A DNA stretch of 58,529 bases from NCBI GenBank assembly GCA_030668875.1, contig DAOVER010000020.1, positions 1 through 58,529 of the forward strand, given 5' to 3'. The notes beneath the pieces were generated by a model that searched no databases, was not told where the DNA came from, and saw only the letters and a program-made list of their open reading frames with translations. A program made the translations under genes and the position numbers. Shown here one piece after another: positions 44,639 through 53,664 of the stretch; within the stretch, counting starts at the first letter, position 1; each line of letters starts with the position of its first letter. The stretch comes from Candidatus Heimdallarchaeota archaeon. Lineage in GTDB: Archaea > Asgardarchaeota > Heimdallarchaeia > Heimdallarchaeales > Heimdallarchaeaceae.

Positions 44639-45106
44639 ATGTTATCTAGAAAAAAAACTATCCCTATAATATTTTTATTTATTCTAACACTAAGTACATT
44701 GAATATTACTCCCCATACATCACAAGCAGATGTAACTGACGGTCCTCAAATAACAGCAAGCACTGATCACTTAATAATGGAATTCAATACAACAGGAAAT
44801 TGTATCTGGTGGCTATTAGTAGATGATGATCCTTACAGATATCAAATTTATACAAATGGTTTGCTAGGCTCAGATACCTACTGGCAAGATGGAGATAATG
44901 TTTCATTAATTTGGGATTATCAATATGTTGGAGAGTACAACTGCACTCTTATTGCAAGTGATATGGCTGACAATACTGCAACAAGCACAATATTTGTAAC
45001 TATAACTGATCCAGCTTCAACCAGCTATACTTGGTCATTTTTGTTAGCAATTGTCATACTTCCTATCATCATATTTCAGAGAAGGAAACAGAGGGTAAAT
45101 CATTAA
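44639..45106 (+). CDS. Secreted Ig-like protein with C-terminal membrane anchor
   Basis: The 155-residue product has a signal peptide and one immunoglobulin/PKD-like beta domain (about 35-130; DNVSLIWDYQYVGEYNCTLIASD). A membrane helix (about 132-148) and a basic RRKQRVNH end follow. It is a small surface protein of unknown role. It follows the decayed membrane-protein gene by 63 bases. Confidence 0.62.
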   Translation: MLSRKKTIPIIFLFILTLSTLNITPHTSQADVTDGPQITASTDHLIMEFNTTGNCIWWLLVDDDPYRYQIYTNGLLGSDTYWQDGDNVSLIWDYQYVGEYNCTLIASDMADNTATSTIFVTITDPASTSYTWSFLLAIVILPIIIFQRRKQRVNH

Positions 45107-45332
45107 TAAAAACAAGTGAGATACTTGTATAATTTTTCTTCTTCTTATTTTTCCTTAATTACAAAGCTTCAAATCAAATATTACAAGACATAGGAGTAGT
45201 AAAAACCAAACCTATGGGAATGATTAATCTAGGAGAAAAAGTAGGTTTGTGGAAGAGATTATTTAGACGATATAAACACAATTAATTTTCCCTCTATAGA
45301 ACATAAAAAGAAAAAAAAGATAATAGTATTTT

Positions 45333-46691
45333 TTAATCTCTTTTCTCTTTATATCTTCTAGGCATGCTTGCTGCTGCTCCAGTCATATCATTACCTGGAT
45401 CTCTGGGATAAGGAGATAGTCCTCCACCTCTACCTGATACAGAGCTTGAAAAATCTCTGCCATTGCCATCTTTTAGATTATCATGTTCAATTACTTGGTA
45501 AATATCTGCAGAACTCTTTAGTCGTGAATAGATATATTTGAAATCTGACACAAAGATAGAAAGAAAGGAAAGCCAACTAGTATCCCCAAAATCATCATAA
45601 ATCTGATAGGTTCTAATAAAAGGAACTTTTTTGTAAAATTCCACTAATTCAGATTTAGATACTATTACCACTTGAAGTAAATCGGGATTTTCTACAACCA
45701 TGCAAGGTCGGATGATTTTATCTTCAACTAATCTGGATTTTAGCCTAAACAATGTTCTAGCTGAAACATCGTGTGATTCTGCAATGGTTTTGATGTCGGG
45801 TCGTTTGAAATCAAGTTCACAATTACGTAAGAGATGAGATAGATAAGGTTGTTTTTCTGAAGAAACAGTTCTTAGTCCAGTGACTCTAACAGAATCAGAG
45901 AGCTTCTTTTGCTTGATAAGGGGTTGTTTCTTCCAATTGTGAACTGATATTCCTTTGTTCAAGATGTCAGGGTTAAAGTACTTTTTCTTTTCTTTAACAT
46001 AGTAGAAAGAAGGACCATGTTTTTTTCGCGTCATTATCCCATGAGTGATTTTCAACTCCGGAAAGAGCTGATAACTATCAATAGGTATGGTATTATCTCC
46101 AAAATCAATAGAGCGATTAAAAGCGAAAAATTCATGTAAATTAAGTGACCTGTAGGAAATCAAACTACCTAGATAAATGCCACGAGAATTCAGGTGTTTT
46201 AATGTCAAACTAACCTTTTTCTCGGAGATGCCCAAATCCTTAGCTAGTTGGTTATAAAAGAAAGAAGGAGTTTCCCCAAGAATTTCAATTATCTTTTTTT
46301 CTAAAAAGCTTAAATTTAATCCATAGCATGTACTGTAAAACGTTTGCTCAAAATACTTGATAACGTTGCTTAAAGTCATATCTCGAGAATATATGACATC
46401 ATGCAACTTTCTCAATTCCGCCCAGAAATTCCTGTAATTCACAAATCGCCAAAATTCATTAGAGTTGATTTTATTATTGCTAAAAAAGTATCTATTAAAG
46501 GTGTCTGTAATCTTTGATTTCACTCCAGAAGAGAACTTGGGAAAACTGGAACCGAAGAGATCTGCAACTTTCGTTTTAGAGAAATGACCAATGGATAAAC
46601 GAAAATCACTAGCTTCAATAGTTCCATCAAGTAAAGAGGAAATTAGTGTTGATTCTTTTTCATCGAATATGACGATTTTCTTGTTTTCCAT
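45333..46691 (-). CDS. Long HTH regulator (Lrp/AsnC-like helices), Gly/Arg-rich tail
   Basis: The 452-residue protein contains two likely winged helices. The first is at about residues 133-175 (IIEILGETPSFFYNQLAKDLGISEKKVSLTLKHLNSRGI). The second is at about 290-335 (RPDIKTIAESHDVSARTLFRLKSRLVEDKII). Beta-rich segments of unknown fold lie between and after them. The last 40 residues are low complexity (SSSVSGRGGGLSPYPRDPGND..). It resembles, in plan, the neighbour at 47091, so the two may form a related pair of transcription regulators. The ligand is unknown. Confidence 0.55.
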   Translation of the reverse strand: MENKKIVIFDEKESTLISSLLDGTIEASDFRLSIGHFSKTKVADLFGSSFPKFSSGVKSKITDTFNRYFFSNNKINSNEFWRFVNYRNFWAELRKLHDVIYSRDMTLSNVIKYFEQTFYSTCYGLNLSFLEKKIIEILGETPSFFYNQLAKDLGISEKKVSLTLKHLNSRGIYLGSLISYRSLNLHEFFAFNRSIDFGDNTIPIDSYQLFPELKITHGIMTRKKHGPSFYYVKEKKKYFNPDILNKGISVHNWKKQPLIKQKKLSDSVRVTGLRTVSSEKQPYLSHLLRNCELDFKRPDIKTIAESHDVSARTLFRLKSRLVEDKIIRPCMVVENPDLLQVVIVSKSELVEFYKKVPFIRTYQIYDDFGDTSWLSFLSIFVSDFKYIYSRLKSSADIYQVIEHDNLKDGNGRDFSSSVSGRGGGLSPYPRDPGNDMTGAAASMPRRYKEKRD

Positions 46692-47090
46692 TAACTATCC
46701 TATATCTATTAGGTACTATGCTATTTAATGATTATCATGGGAAAAATTAGCTACTATCATAAAATAATTTAAAAGAAGTATCCGTTATATTAAGTTTTCA
46801 AAAAATGTTACTAACAACTTTTGAAAGAAAGAAACATGAAGTATGATGAAAAACGAGTAAGATGGTAGACAATAATCCCAACAAATTATTTTCAACTGTT
46901 GAACCTTCTAACCATAGGTGTGTCTACTTACCATAAAGTGGTTGTTCTGCTTGAACTGTTTTTTTAATAGAGAGCAAATTTGGGGATTTACTCTGCTTGT
47001 TATTTAGCTGGTGGAGCTGGTGGATGAAGCTCAACAGCTAAGCAGTTTTTCCAATGAAGTGTAAATTTGGGGAATTACACTTTTCCCATC
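46692..47090. other. Intergenic between the two long HTH regulators
   Basis: About 400 bases without a supported gene. It holds two near-copies of AAATTTGGGGA-T/A-TTAC-x-CT (46978-46995 and 47062-47079). Between them lies a short repeated stretch with GCTGGTGGAGCTGGTGGA and AGCTCAACAGCT. It probably contains the promoter of the regulator at 45333 and the 3' end of the regulator at 47091. Confidence 0.45.
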
Positions 47091-48443
47091 TTATGGTGTG
47101 GTTGCAGTTGTATTTCCATTACTAATGTGTTTATACAGATATGATCCGTTTCCGTTTCCGTTTCCATTGTTACTTCCATATTCAGAAGGAAGATGCTTAT
47201 TTAGCTGAATCTCTCCAAAACTATTATTCTTTAGTTTCTTATCAATGCTAGCTAAAACGTTATTGTATAACCAATCTTCATCTATTTTCCAGTATTTGGT
47301 GTCCCAACTGAAGTTTTCCATATAGAAAGGCCACCACATACCGTGTTTGCCAAAGAAGTCGAGTGAGCTAATGGTATAGTCTTTGAAAGTATTCCAAATG
47401 ATATAATTCAATTTTGTATCGTAATAAGGTGGAATAGTAAATCTCAAGAAAATGCCATCGTTTAGAAGCTCAAAGCCTGTTTGGAAGGGTGGATCTTCTT
47501 CATGCAGAAGTCTAAACAATTGCGCTTTTTCCTTATTAGGGACATTTCTTATGAGAAATGCTCGAGTAACATGTTGTTCAAAGAGTTTTCTACTGAAATT
47601 CCATCTGGGGTTGGTGATAAGATGGTTGCGAACAACATTGTAGTATTTACGACCAAAATCTACTTTCACATTATGTTCATTACGTGTATCAAAGAATTCG
47701 CTTAGATTATTGAAATAGTAACTTTCTGTATCAGTTAGCTTTATCTTCTTTCCTAGGTGTTGATAATATTGTCTATAGTGATGTATGAGATCTGTTTGTT
47801 TAGTTCTTAAACCGATCTCGTGACCATTCTTAGTATAGGTAGTAAGATCTCGTAGAAGTAGTATGTGGAGTGGTTCCAGAGAGTCTAATTTTACAGGAGA
47901 GGGTAATCTAGGCAAGTCTTCACTCTTTTCTTCGCGTTTTTGCCAATATGCGACTAGATTGAATATTTCAGGATCTTTTGTATAGTTTGGTAATGGTTCA
48001 GGTTTGTTAACCCTATACCCAGTTGCTTTATCGACTGTATAGGACTCACAATATTCTTGCTCAACTAAATAGTCTAGATATTTAATAAATAGACCTTTAG
48101 CTTCTTCTGGTAAATCAAATACAGCAACCATGCCAAATTTTTCTCCATAAAAACGATTGTAGCTTCTAATGTAATCAAAAGAAGAAAGTGCCATCTGTAA
48201 GAGAGTAAACTGGTGGAGTTCTGAGATATTCATTGTTACAAGATATCTTGTAAGATGTATTCTCTCAGGAACAAATGATGCGATGGGATGATATAGAATT
48301 CCTTTCTCTTTTAATGCATTGACGCGCCTTATCATTGTTTGTGGCGAAATGTTTAGCTTTTGTGCTAATGTGGAAAAAGTTTCGTCTGGATAGTGTTGCA
48401 AAACCAATAAGATTTTTCTGTCAAGTATGTTTAATTGATCCAT
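47091..48443 (-). CDS. Long Lrp/AsnC-type HTH regulator
   Basis: The 450-residue protein begins with a clear Lrp/AsnC winged helix: LNILDRKILLVLQHYPDETFSTLAQKLN then ISPQTMIRRVNALKEKGIL. Residues 60-150 may be a degenerate RAM-like domain (YLVTMNISELHQF, MVAVFDLPEEAKGLF). A second large region of unknown fold fills residues 180-410, and the tail is low complexity (SNNGNGNGNGSY). It is probably a DNA-binding regulator. It is similar in size and plan to the gene at 45333. Upstream lies the candidate RNA region. Confidence 0.62.
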   Translation of the reverse strand: MDQLNILDRKILLVLQHYPDETFSTLAQKLNISPQTMIRRVNALKEKGILYHPIASFVPERIHLTRYLVTMNISELHQFTLLQMALSSFDYIRSYNRFYGEKFGMVAVFDLPEEAKGLFIKYLDYLVEQEYCESYTVDKATGYRVNKPEPLPNYTKDPEIFNLVAYWQKREEKSEDLPRLPSPVKLDSLEPLHILLLRDLTTYTKNGHEIGLRTKQTDLIHHYRQYYQHLGKKIKLTDTESYYFNNLSEFFDTRNEHNVKVDFGRKYYNVVRNHLITNPRWNFSRKLFEQHVTRAFLIRNVPNKEKAQLFRLLHEEDPPFQTGFELLNDGIFLRFTIPPYYDTKLNYIIWNTFKDYTISSLDFFGKHGMWWPFYMENFSWDTKYWKIDEDWLYNNVLASIDKKLKNNSFGEIQLNKHLPSEYGSNNGNGNGNGSYLYKHISNGNTTATTP

Positions 48444-48599
48444 TTTCTATTCTCCGATTTGTGTTCTTGGATTATTGATGAGAGGTGTTTCCAGAAGCAA
48501 ACTGGAAATAGTAGGGAGATCTGATAAGAGACAAATGTTTAGAGACCTGGTGAGGAAACTTCGATTTGCCTCATTTTCAGAACTCTTACTAGACCTCGA

Positions 48600-48802
48600 A
48601 TTTTGTTTTACGGATAATTGATATCCGCGGTTTGACCCCTTGCTTGTAAGTTCAATTTATGGTGGATGTACCACCTAACCTCAAATGAAAAACCGTTGCG
48701 GGTCTATGACCTCTCTAAGACCCAAGGTTTTCCTTTCTCGCCGAGAAATTGAGGAAAGGGGGTGGGGTTTTTCTGGCGATCGTGATTTTTTTTATTTTTT
48801 TT
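48600..48802 (+). ncRNA. Candidate structured non-coding RNA
   Basis: No open frame is supported on the plus strand. The stretch is richer in G+C than its surroundings and holds consecutive inverted repeats: GGATA/TATCC near 48612, GGTGG/CCACC (48661-48675), nested AAAACC...GGGTCT/AGACCC..GGTTTT (about 48690-48730), and TTTCTC/GAGAAA (about 48734-48748) inside CCTTT/AAAGG. It ends in a plus-strand double T8 tract, with no plus-strand gene that would need such a terminator. I do not recognise it as RNase P, SRP or tRNA. A clear TATA box upstream was not found. Confidence 0.35.
48786..48802 (+). terminator. Double T8 tract
   Basis: TTTTTTTT-A-TTTTTTTT at 48786-48802 follows the G+C-rich hairpin region. 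It is a strong archaeal termination signal for plus-strand transcription, although the only genes here are on the minus strand. Confidence 0.45.
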
Positions 48803-49061
48803 AATTAGATATTTGTCCGACAGGTTGATCGATTTCTCCATTGACTGGATCTTTGTAGATTTGTCCGACAGGTTGATCGATTTCCCCATTGACTGGATCT
48901 CTAACCAGATCGATAGTGTATTCAGAAGTATGAACTCCTTTACTATCAATGAATTGATATTCAATTTTATCAAAGTTGGATGTGTTTAGAGCAACTGTGC
49001 TCGCAATTACAGCAACTACGCTTAATACTATTATAACACCAAATATTTTTTTCGCTTTCAT
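48801..49061 (-). CDS. Small secreted protein with 16-residue tandem repeats
   Basis: The ATG at 49061 has GGTGGAT upstream. The 86-residue product has a signal peptide or anchor helix (IFGVIIVLSVVAVIASTVAL). A short beta region follows, then two exact copies of DPVNGEIDQPVGQI spaced by 16 residues. The repeats come from a recent 48-bp duplication at the DNA level. It is probably exported. Function is unknown. Confidence 0.6.
   Translation of the reverse strand: MKAKKIFGVIIVLSVVAVIASTVALNTSNFDKIEYQFIDSKGVHTSEYTIDLVRDPVNGEIDQPVGQIYKDPVNGEIDQPVGQISN
48807..48899. repeat. 48-bp tandem duplication inside the secreted-protein gene
   Basis: Two copies start near 48807 and 48855. They share TTGTCCGACAGGTTGATCGA at 48813 and 48861, exactly 48 bases apart. 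Only a few bases differ, so the duplication is recent. The period is a multiple of three and keeps the frame. Confidence 0.75.
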
Positions 49062-49369
49062 TTTGCTTATCCACCAGCTAAATTGAGCTTGTTTTACGAT
49101 TTCTCACGTACTATTTAAGATTTGTTACGATTTTCCATTTTCTAGCATTTTTTGGAAAAAAGTAACAAACATATGCCTTACTAAAGGTTCGTTCCTCAAT
49201 CTATGAATTTATGTCGGAAAATAGTATTACTTAGATGATTGTCTAAGTGTAAGGCAACATATGCGTTGGTTTACTTATTTTATAAATAACGAGCTATATG
49301 ACCGCAATATGTGGGCAATACTGATTACACGAAAATTGAGTTTTCTAAAAGAATTGTAGATGATTCTTA
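49062..49369. other. Intergenic upstream of the repeat protein
   Basis: About 300 bases. TGCCTTAC (49174-49181) and GTAAGGCA (49249-49256) form an inverted pair 67 bases apart, each with a CATATG-like extension on its outer side. A TATA-like TTTTATAAATAA is near 49280. No coding frame is supported. Confidence 0.45.
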
Positions 49370-50542
49370 TTAGGTTTTATAGTGTTTTTTCTTAAGAGCA
49401 AATACTAAAGCGCAAAAACTTAATGGAAAAATTATTGAAATTAATGTGATTGAAGTGCGATTAATATAACCTTCTTCTGACGCCTTAATTATATAATCAG
49501 CTGCTAATTCCCTAAATGGAAAATCGCTTTCATCTAAACTTGAAGTGAACACAGCAACAATATCGTGCTGTGGAATAACCATAATTATTTGTCCTGCCCA
49601 ACCTAGAGCTAAGTAGGCATCAATTAGGGGAAATACCTACCATTGATATCCATAATCTGTTCTATCCGATAAATAGATTTTTCCTTCTGAAGCTTGACTG
49701 ACCCACTCCTCTGAAACAATTTGAGTATCATTCCATGTACCGTTATTTAGAAACAAATATCCGCGTTTAGCCATATCTTTTGGCAATAGCTGTAAGCCAC
49801 TTCAACCGAAGCAAATATCTTGGGGATCTTCTTCCCAAAAATAACTAGAGAAACCAAGTTTTGAAAAGATATGAGTACTTGCATAACCAAGTGTGGAAAT
49901 GCCTGTTGCATTTTCAATGATAGCAGATAAGAGATGTGATCCGCCCGAATTATATTTCCATGTATTTCCTGGTTCGTCTTCCATCGCTTGATTAAGTACG
50001 AATTCAACCCAATTAGAACTATCAACCAGTTGTCTGAAAGTATTTGCAGAATCATAATAAGATATATCTTCATTCCAAGAAATTCCTGAAGTCATGGTTA
50101 ACAGATGTTCGATGGTTATGTTTTCCTTATTTTCTATGTTTGGCACATCAATGTGTCTCAAGAAATCTAGAATTTTCTGATCTACGCTCTCAATATATCC
50201 TTCTTCTATAGCTCTACCTATCAGGGTTGAAGTGAAGCTCTTCGTAACTGAATATACTGGATGTAACGTTTCTGAACTAAATGTTAAATACTCCTCAACG
50301 ACCAGATAACCGTCTTTTACTATGAGAACACTGTCTACCGCATAATTGTTCTCTTCAATATATTCAAACATTTCAACAATTCTTTCTTCATTCATTCCTG
50401 CTTCTTCAAAAGTGGAATGTTGCCATCCATCAGTCGGCCAATAGTCTCTCTCAAGACTGCTCTCAGATAATATTATTTGAGTGTTTGATAAAGAAACAAT
50501 AAACATCATAATTATACAGATAGTGAAATATCTTTTTTTCAA
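49370..50542 (-). pseudogene. Beta-lactamase-family serine hydrolase with two in-frame stops
   Basis: One frame runs 390 codons from ATG 50542 (signal peptide) to 49370, interrupted by TGA at 49802-49804 and TAG at 49637-49639. Without the stops it has the whole family pattern: SVTKSFTSTLIG (Ser-x-x-Lys), MTSGISWNE, YNSGGSHLL (Tyr-x-Ser), then G*SGLQLLPKDMAKRGYLFLNNG, YGYQW*, ALGWAGQ and a C-terminal membrane helix. The TGA replaces a probable Gly codon and the TAG a probable Trp codon, each one base away. No frameshift is needed. The likely state is a young pseudogene; the 246-residue N-terminal part retains Ser-x-x-Lys but lacks the end of the fold. Confidence 0.8.
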
Positions 50543-50828
50543 ATCTTCACCCTTTATGTCTAAACTTATGCTTCAGACACTAATAAGAGTTAACTTCTCA
50601 TTTCCAATGATAGAGATTTCAAATAAATATTTTAGAATGTTTTCACAGAATATATTTTTACTACTGATTAACGACTAAATTATTACAAAGTAAAAAGAAT
50701 TTAAGGAAAATTTCCCAACCTACTTCAAAGTAGTATAATACTAACTAAAATTGTTTTATTGTAATTTTCTTTAATTTTATCTGAACTCTCTCTTTTCTAC
50801 AATATGGTTACTCATTCATCCTATTATT

Positions 50829-51689
50829 CTATTCAATTCTTTCTATTTTTCCTTTATTTAATTTTACTTTTACCATTTCAATTGAAGGGATTTTTGGAAT
50901 TTTTCGCACATTATATGCCATAAATGGGCTAAAAATCTTCCAATCCATACATGATTTAATTGCTTCCTCGGGGCATTTCAATTCACAATTAAAACAAGAA
51001 ATACAATTATTACCAAACTTTGGAAATTCATTAGTTTCCATGCTTATGTTTTTTGTTGGACAAGAATCTACGCAAATTCCACATTTTGTGCACTTAGATT
51101 TATTTACCTTGAAAAAGCGATAATAAAACTTTTGAACAAACCATTTTTGAGTTGTAAAACGCTCAATACGATAAATTAATCCAGGTTTTTCATCAAAATC
51201 TTCAGGTTTATAGCCTTCGTCATCTATGTTGGATTTAATGCTTTCACCAAAATTCTTTGCTTCTTCTAAATCTTCATCTTCGGGATGAGATGGGTACGTT
51301 TGAACGCCGCGTTTTATATATCCAAAGAAGTTTCCTTCACCATTGCATTTATAATAACCTACATCTTTTCCACCCCTTTTGTTAAGCTTCTTTCTTATCT
51401 GATTTCCAGCATCTCCTATAATAACTCCGTATACAACAAATGAAAAATATGGGATATTCAATTTCTGTAATGATTTAAGATAATCCGTTATAATAAACGG
51501 AGAAGCAAAAAAATACGCAGGTGCGCCTATCCCCAAAAGATCATAATTATCAATAGGAGGAACTGATCCATCCTTGATATTATATGTATCCACTTCATAG
51601 CCCTTAGTTTCTAATCCTTCCGAGATTTTATTTGCAATGCGCTCGGTTGTTCCACCAAGAGAATAATAAACTATTAAACATCTAGACAT
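50829..51689 (-). CDS. EFR1-type flavodoxin-ferredoxin fusion protein
   Basis: The ATG at 51689 is preferred (GGTGAA upstream; MSRCLIVYYS is the usual flavodoxin start). The 286-residue product has an N-terminal flavodoxin domain (YYSLGGTTERIA phosphate loop, IGAPAYFFASPF). Two [4Fe-4S] motifs follow (CTKCGICVDSCP and CISCFNCELKCP, about residues 205-250). The two domains fit the EFR1 family of small electron-transfer proteins. It probably passes electrons between ferredoxin and a flavin partner in the cytosol. It is encoded alone. Confidence 0.85.
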   Translation of the reverse strand: MSRCLIVYYSLGGTTERIANKISEGLETKGYEVDTYNIKDGSVPPIDNYDLLGIGAPAYFFASPFIITDYLKSLQKLNIPYFSFVVYGVIIGDAGNQIRKKLNKRGGKDVGYYKCNGEGNFFGYIKRGVQTYPSHPEDEDLEEAKNFGESIKSNIDDEGYKPEDFDEKPGLIYRIERFTTQKWFVQKFYYRFFKVNKSKCTKCGICVDSCPTKNISMETNEFPKFGNNCISCFNCELKCPEEAIKSCMDWKIFSPFMAYNVRKIPKIPSIEMVKVKLNKGKIERIE

Positions 51690-52103
51690 ATCTAATTTCA
51701 CCAAATAGGATTGTTTTCTCATAAATATATAAAGATTGTTCCGAAAAACATCCTCTTACAGTAGATTTGTCCGATATCTTGCAAAATTGACACGAATGAA
51801 TCTTTTGACTGTTTTCTTGTCATTTGTTCTATCCTTTTTCACTGTTTAAACCCAACTATTCCTATGAAAAATAGATATTTACTATATCTTATTCAAAGAA
51901 GACGATCACATGTAATAAATCATCTGTACTAAGATAACAGTAGAAAACCATTGCTTTGAGACATTTTCTAAACCTGAAGAGAAAAAGCATCAGAGAATTT
52001 CCCATTTAGATGTTATTCTGCTTAGTAGGTCCAGAATCTTATTTATTCCTTCTTTTCAATACATAATAACTTATTCAAAATAATTTTTTATATATTGGGA
52101 ATT
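51690..52103. other. Intergenic, no gene seen
   Basis: About 410 AT-rich bases between two minus-strand genes. It holds the promoter region of the flavodoxin-ferredoxin gene. I see no open frame with a ribosome binding site, and no clear repeat or hairpin. Confidence 0.55.
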
Positions 52104-52673
52104 TTAGAATAGTTTCCACAGAACATATTGTTGACTTTCTAGTTCAAACAGAAACACTTGTTTTTCTTTAACTTTTTCTATCTCTTTTATCTCTTTTTGA
52201 GATGATCTCATGCCTAAGAAATACAGATGCTCATAAGGCCATTCTTTTTCAAACCAAGCAATTAGCTCCTTGAGTAATTTCTCATAAAGACCAATTTCCC
52301 ATCCACTTGGTGTAATCCAGAATGAAATACCTGGATCCGTTTCTGCAATTCCTAATTGTTCTATCACTCTTTCATTAAAGAATGCAAATTTTAAGAAAGG
52401 AGACAGTGGTTTGACAAATAAACAACCATAACAAATGGTTTCATTTGCATCCAATATCGTAAAAGCAAATTCTTTTTTGTCATTATGATCTCGTTCATGT
52501 CTAGAGATTTGTTCAAGATTCTCTTCTTTAGGAAACCCTTCAGGTCTAAAGCCACTTTCAATTACTGCTTGATAGTCAAGCTCATTATCAGTACCTTTCA
52601 ATTGTCTAATTTTGATATTATCAAAAATCAATTCCTCAGGGATTTCTTTGCCTTCTGGGAAAAATGATACCAT
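52104..52673 (-). CDS. GNAT-like N-acetyltransferase domain protein
   Basis: The 189-residue protein shows a distant GNAT pattern: IKIRQLKGTDNELDYQAVIES at the start, a strand pair FAFTILDANETICYGCLFVKPL and a later SFWITPSGWEIGLYEKLLKEL. The Q/RxxGxG/A acetyl-CoA loop is degenerate, so activity is uncertain. It is soluble and stands alone on the minus strand. It could also be a structural relative without catalytic role. Confidence 0.5.
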   Translation of the reverse strand: MVSFFPEGKEIPEELIFDNIKIRQLKGTDNELDYQAVIESGFRPEGFPKEENLEQISRHERDHNDKKEFAFTILDANETICYGCLFVKPLSPFLKFAFFNERVIEQLGIAETDPGISFWITPSGWEIGLYEKLLKELIAWFEKEWPYEHLYFLGMRSSQKEIKEIEKVKEKQVFLFELESQQYVLWKLF

Positions 52674-52842
52674 GATGGCAATAGCTAATTTTGGACACTT
52701 AATAGATTTTCTAAGGATGTTTGTATTAATTAGTAAGAAAAAGAAGGGATAAAATGTCTGTTTAGTTTTATTCTTGTATAAATGAATTTTGTACTAATTT
52801 TAGAGCAGTGATTGGTTTTGCATCTGCATCCATGTTAATCAT

Positions 52843-53076
52843 CTACAGTTTTTCTTGCAATTCTTGTAGTTTCTTCTGCTCTAAAACAAGTTGTCGAATA
52901 TCAATTGCATCATTCTCAGCTTCCTCGAAAGTACCATTACGAGCTTTATCTATGAATTGATCTATAGAAGTTTCATTCCATTTATCTAGAATTTTCTGAA
53001 TTTCTTTATGGAGATTTCTCAATTTATAGTTGATCAAATCTTCAACTTCAGATTTCTCAAGCTTAACAGTTGTCAT
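52843..53076 (-). CDS. Small antitoxin-like helical protein sharing the toxin-antitoxin leader
   Basis: The ATG at 53076 lies in a 151-bp leader shared with the MntA-like gene, and the first residues match too (MTTVK against MTTIK). The 77 residues are helical and charged (LEKSEVEDLINYKLRNLHKEI..). After the TAG stop the same frame continues as MINMDADAKPITALKLVQNSF and ends with IQE. This suggests a longer ancestor cut by a nonsense codon or a tiny following gene. It may be an orphan antitoxin. No motif is recognised. Confidence 0.5.
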   Translation of the reverse strand: MTTVKLEKSEVEDLINYKLRNLHKEIQKILDKWNETSIDQFIDKARNGTFEEAENDAIDIRQLVLEQKKLQELQEKL

Positions 53077-53220
53077 TCTTCTCACTCTCTACATCGCATT
53101 TTGATATAAAAAGACTTTCGAATATTTAGACATTCTAGTAGAGCTTGAGAATTGCAGTATCCTTTTCCTCCTTCACAAGTGTTTTACTGCACAAATAAAC
53201 AGTAAAAGAAAGAATATAAT
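53069..53220. repeat. 151-bp duplicated promoter/leader, copy 1
   Basis: Nearly identical to 53971-54121 over its whole length. The minus-strand core promoter CTTTTTATATC ends about 30 bases before the ATG. The copy includes the first codons of the gene at 53076. Confidence 0.8.
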
Positions 53221-53301
53221 ATTCCTTTTTATTTTCTCTTTCTTTTTAAAATTCTAAAACAAAAAGAAGTTACTATCTTGATTGATATTTTGAAAAAGTT
53301 T

Positions 53302-53664
53302 TTACTCCTGCTGATTTTCATCCATTCCCCTAATAATTTGTGTTATTATTGGCTTTAACTTCGGGATGTCTTCTTCTATGGTTTCCCATACAACCTCTAG
53401 ATTAACTCCGAAATATACATGAATTAATTTATCTCTCAATCCAGCCATCTCTTTCCAAGGTAGTTCATGATGTTTTTCTTTTATCTTCTTAGGTATTGCT
53501 TTTGCTGCTTCTCCAATAATTTCAAGTGCTCTAATAACTGCGAATGAAGTTTTATCGTCAGTTTCAAATTGACTATAATTCATCCCTGTTGTGAACTGTT
53601 CAATCTTTTTAATAGATTCTAGTATATCATTAAAAAAATCAAAATATTGACGTTTGGGGTTCAT
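53302..53664 (-). CDS. hepT: HepT-like (DUF86) ribonuclease toxin
   Basis: The 120-residue helical protein carries RDKLIHVY, the R-x4-H-x-Y active-site motif of HepT (HEPN-family) RNases. It also has the preceding RALEIIGEAAKAIP helix typical of DUF86. It overlaps the nucleotidyltransferase gene by four bases (ATGA). In characterised pairs the MntA partner AMPylates the Tyr and silences the RNase. All residues needed for this are present. Confidence 0.85.
   Translation of the reverse strand: MNPKRQYFDFFNDILESIKKIEQFTTGMNYSQFETDDKTSFAVIRALEIIGEAAKAIPKKIKEKHHELPWKEMAGLRDKLIHVYFGVNLEVVWETIEEDIPKLKPIITQIIRGMDENQQE

Noticed and set aside
45137..45284. Open frame ending in WKRLFRRYKHN
   Set aside because: No start codon with a ribosome binding site except an internal ATG giving 24 residues; perhaps a gene remnant, but not supportable.
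46976..47080. Possible CRISPR-like or tandem repeats between the HTH genes
   Set aside because: Only two imperfect copies with no spacer regularity; no array or cas gene in the window.
48600..48760. tRNA, RNase P or SRP RNA in the hairpin-rich region
   Set aside because: No cloverleaf with a GTTCRA loop, and none of the universally conserved RNase P or SRP sequences could be found.
49637..49804. Selenocysteine or pyrrolysine recoding of TGA and TAG in the serine hydrolase
   Set aside because: The expected residues at these points are Gly and Trp, no recoding hairpin is evident, and nearby genes are broken too.
50481..50678. Plus-strand 65-codon frame opposite the serine hydrolase start
   Set aside because: It mostly overlaps the signal-peptide region and promoter of the minus-strand gene and lacks a ribosome binding site.
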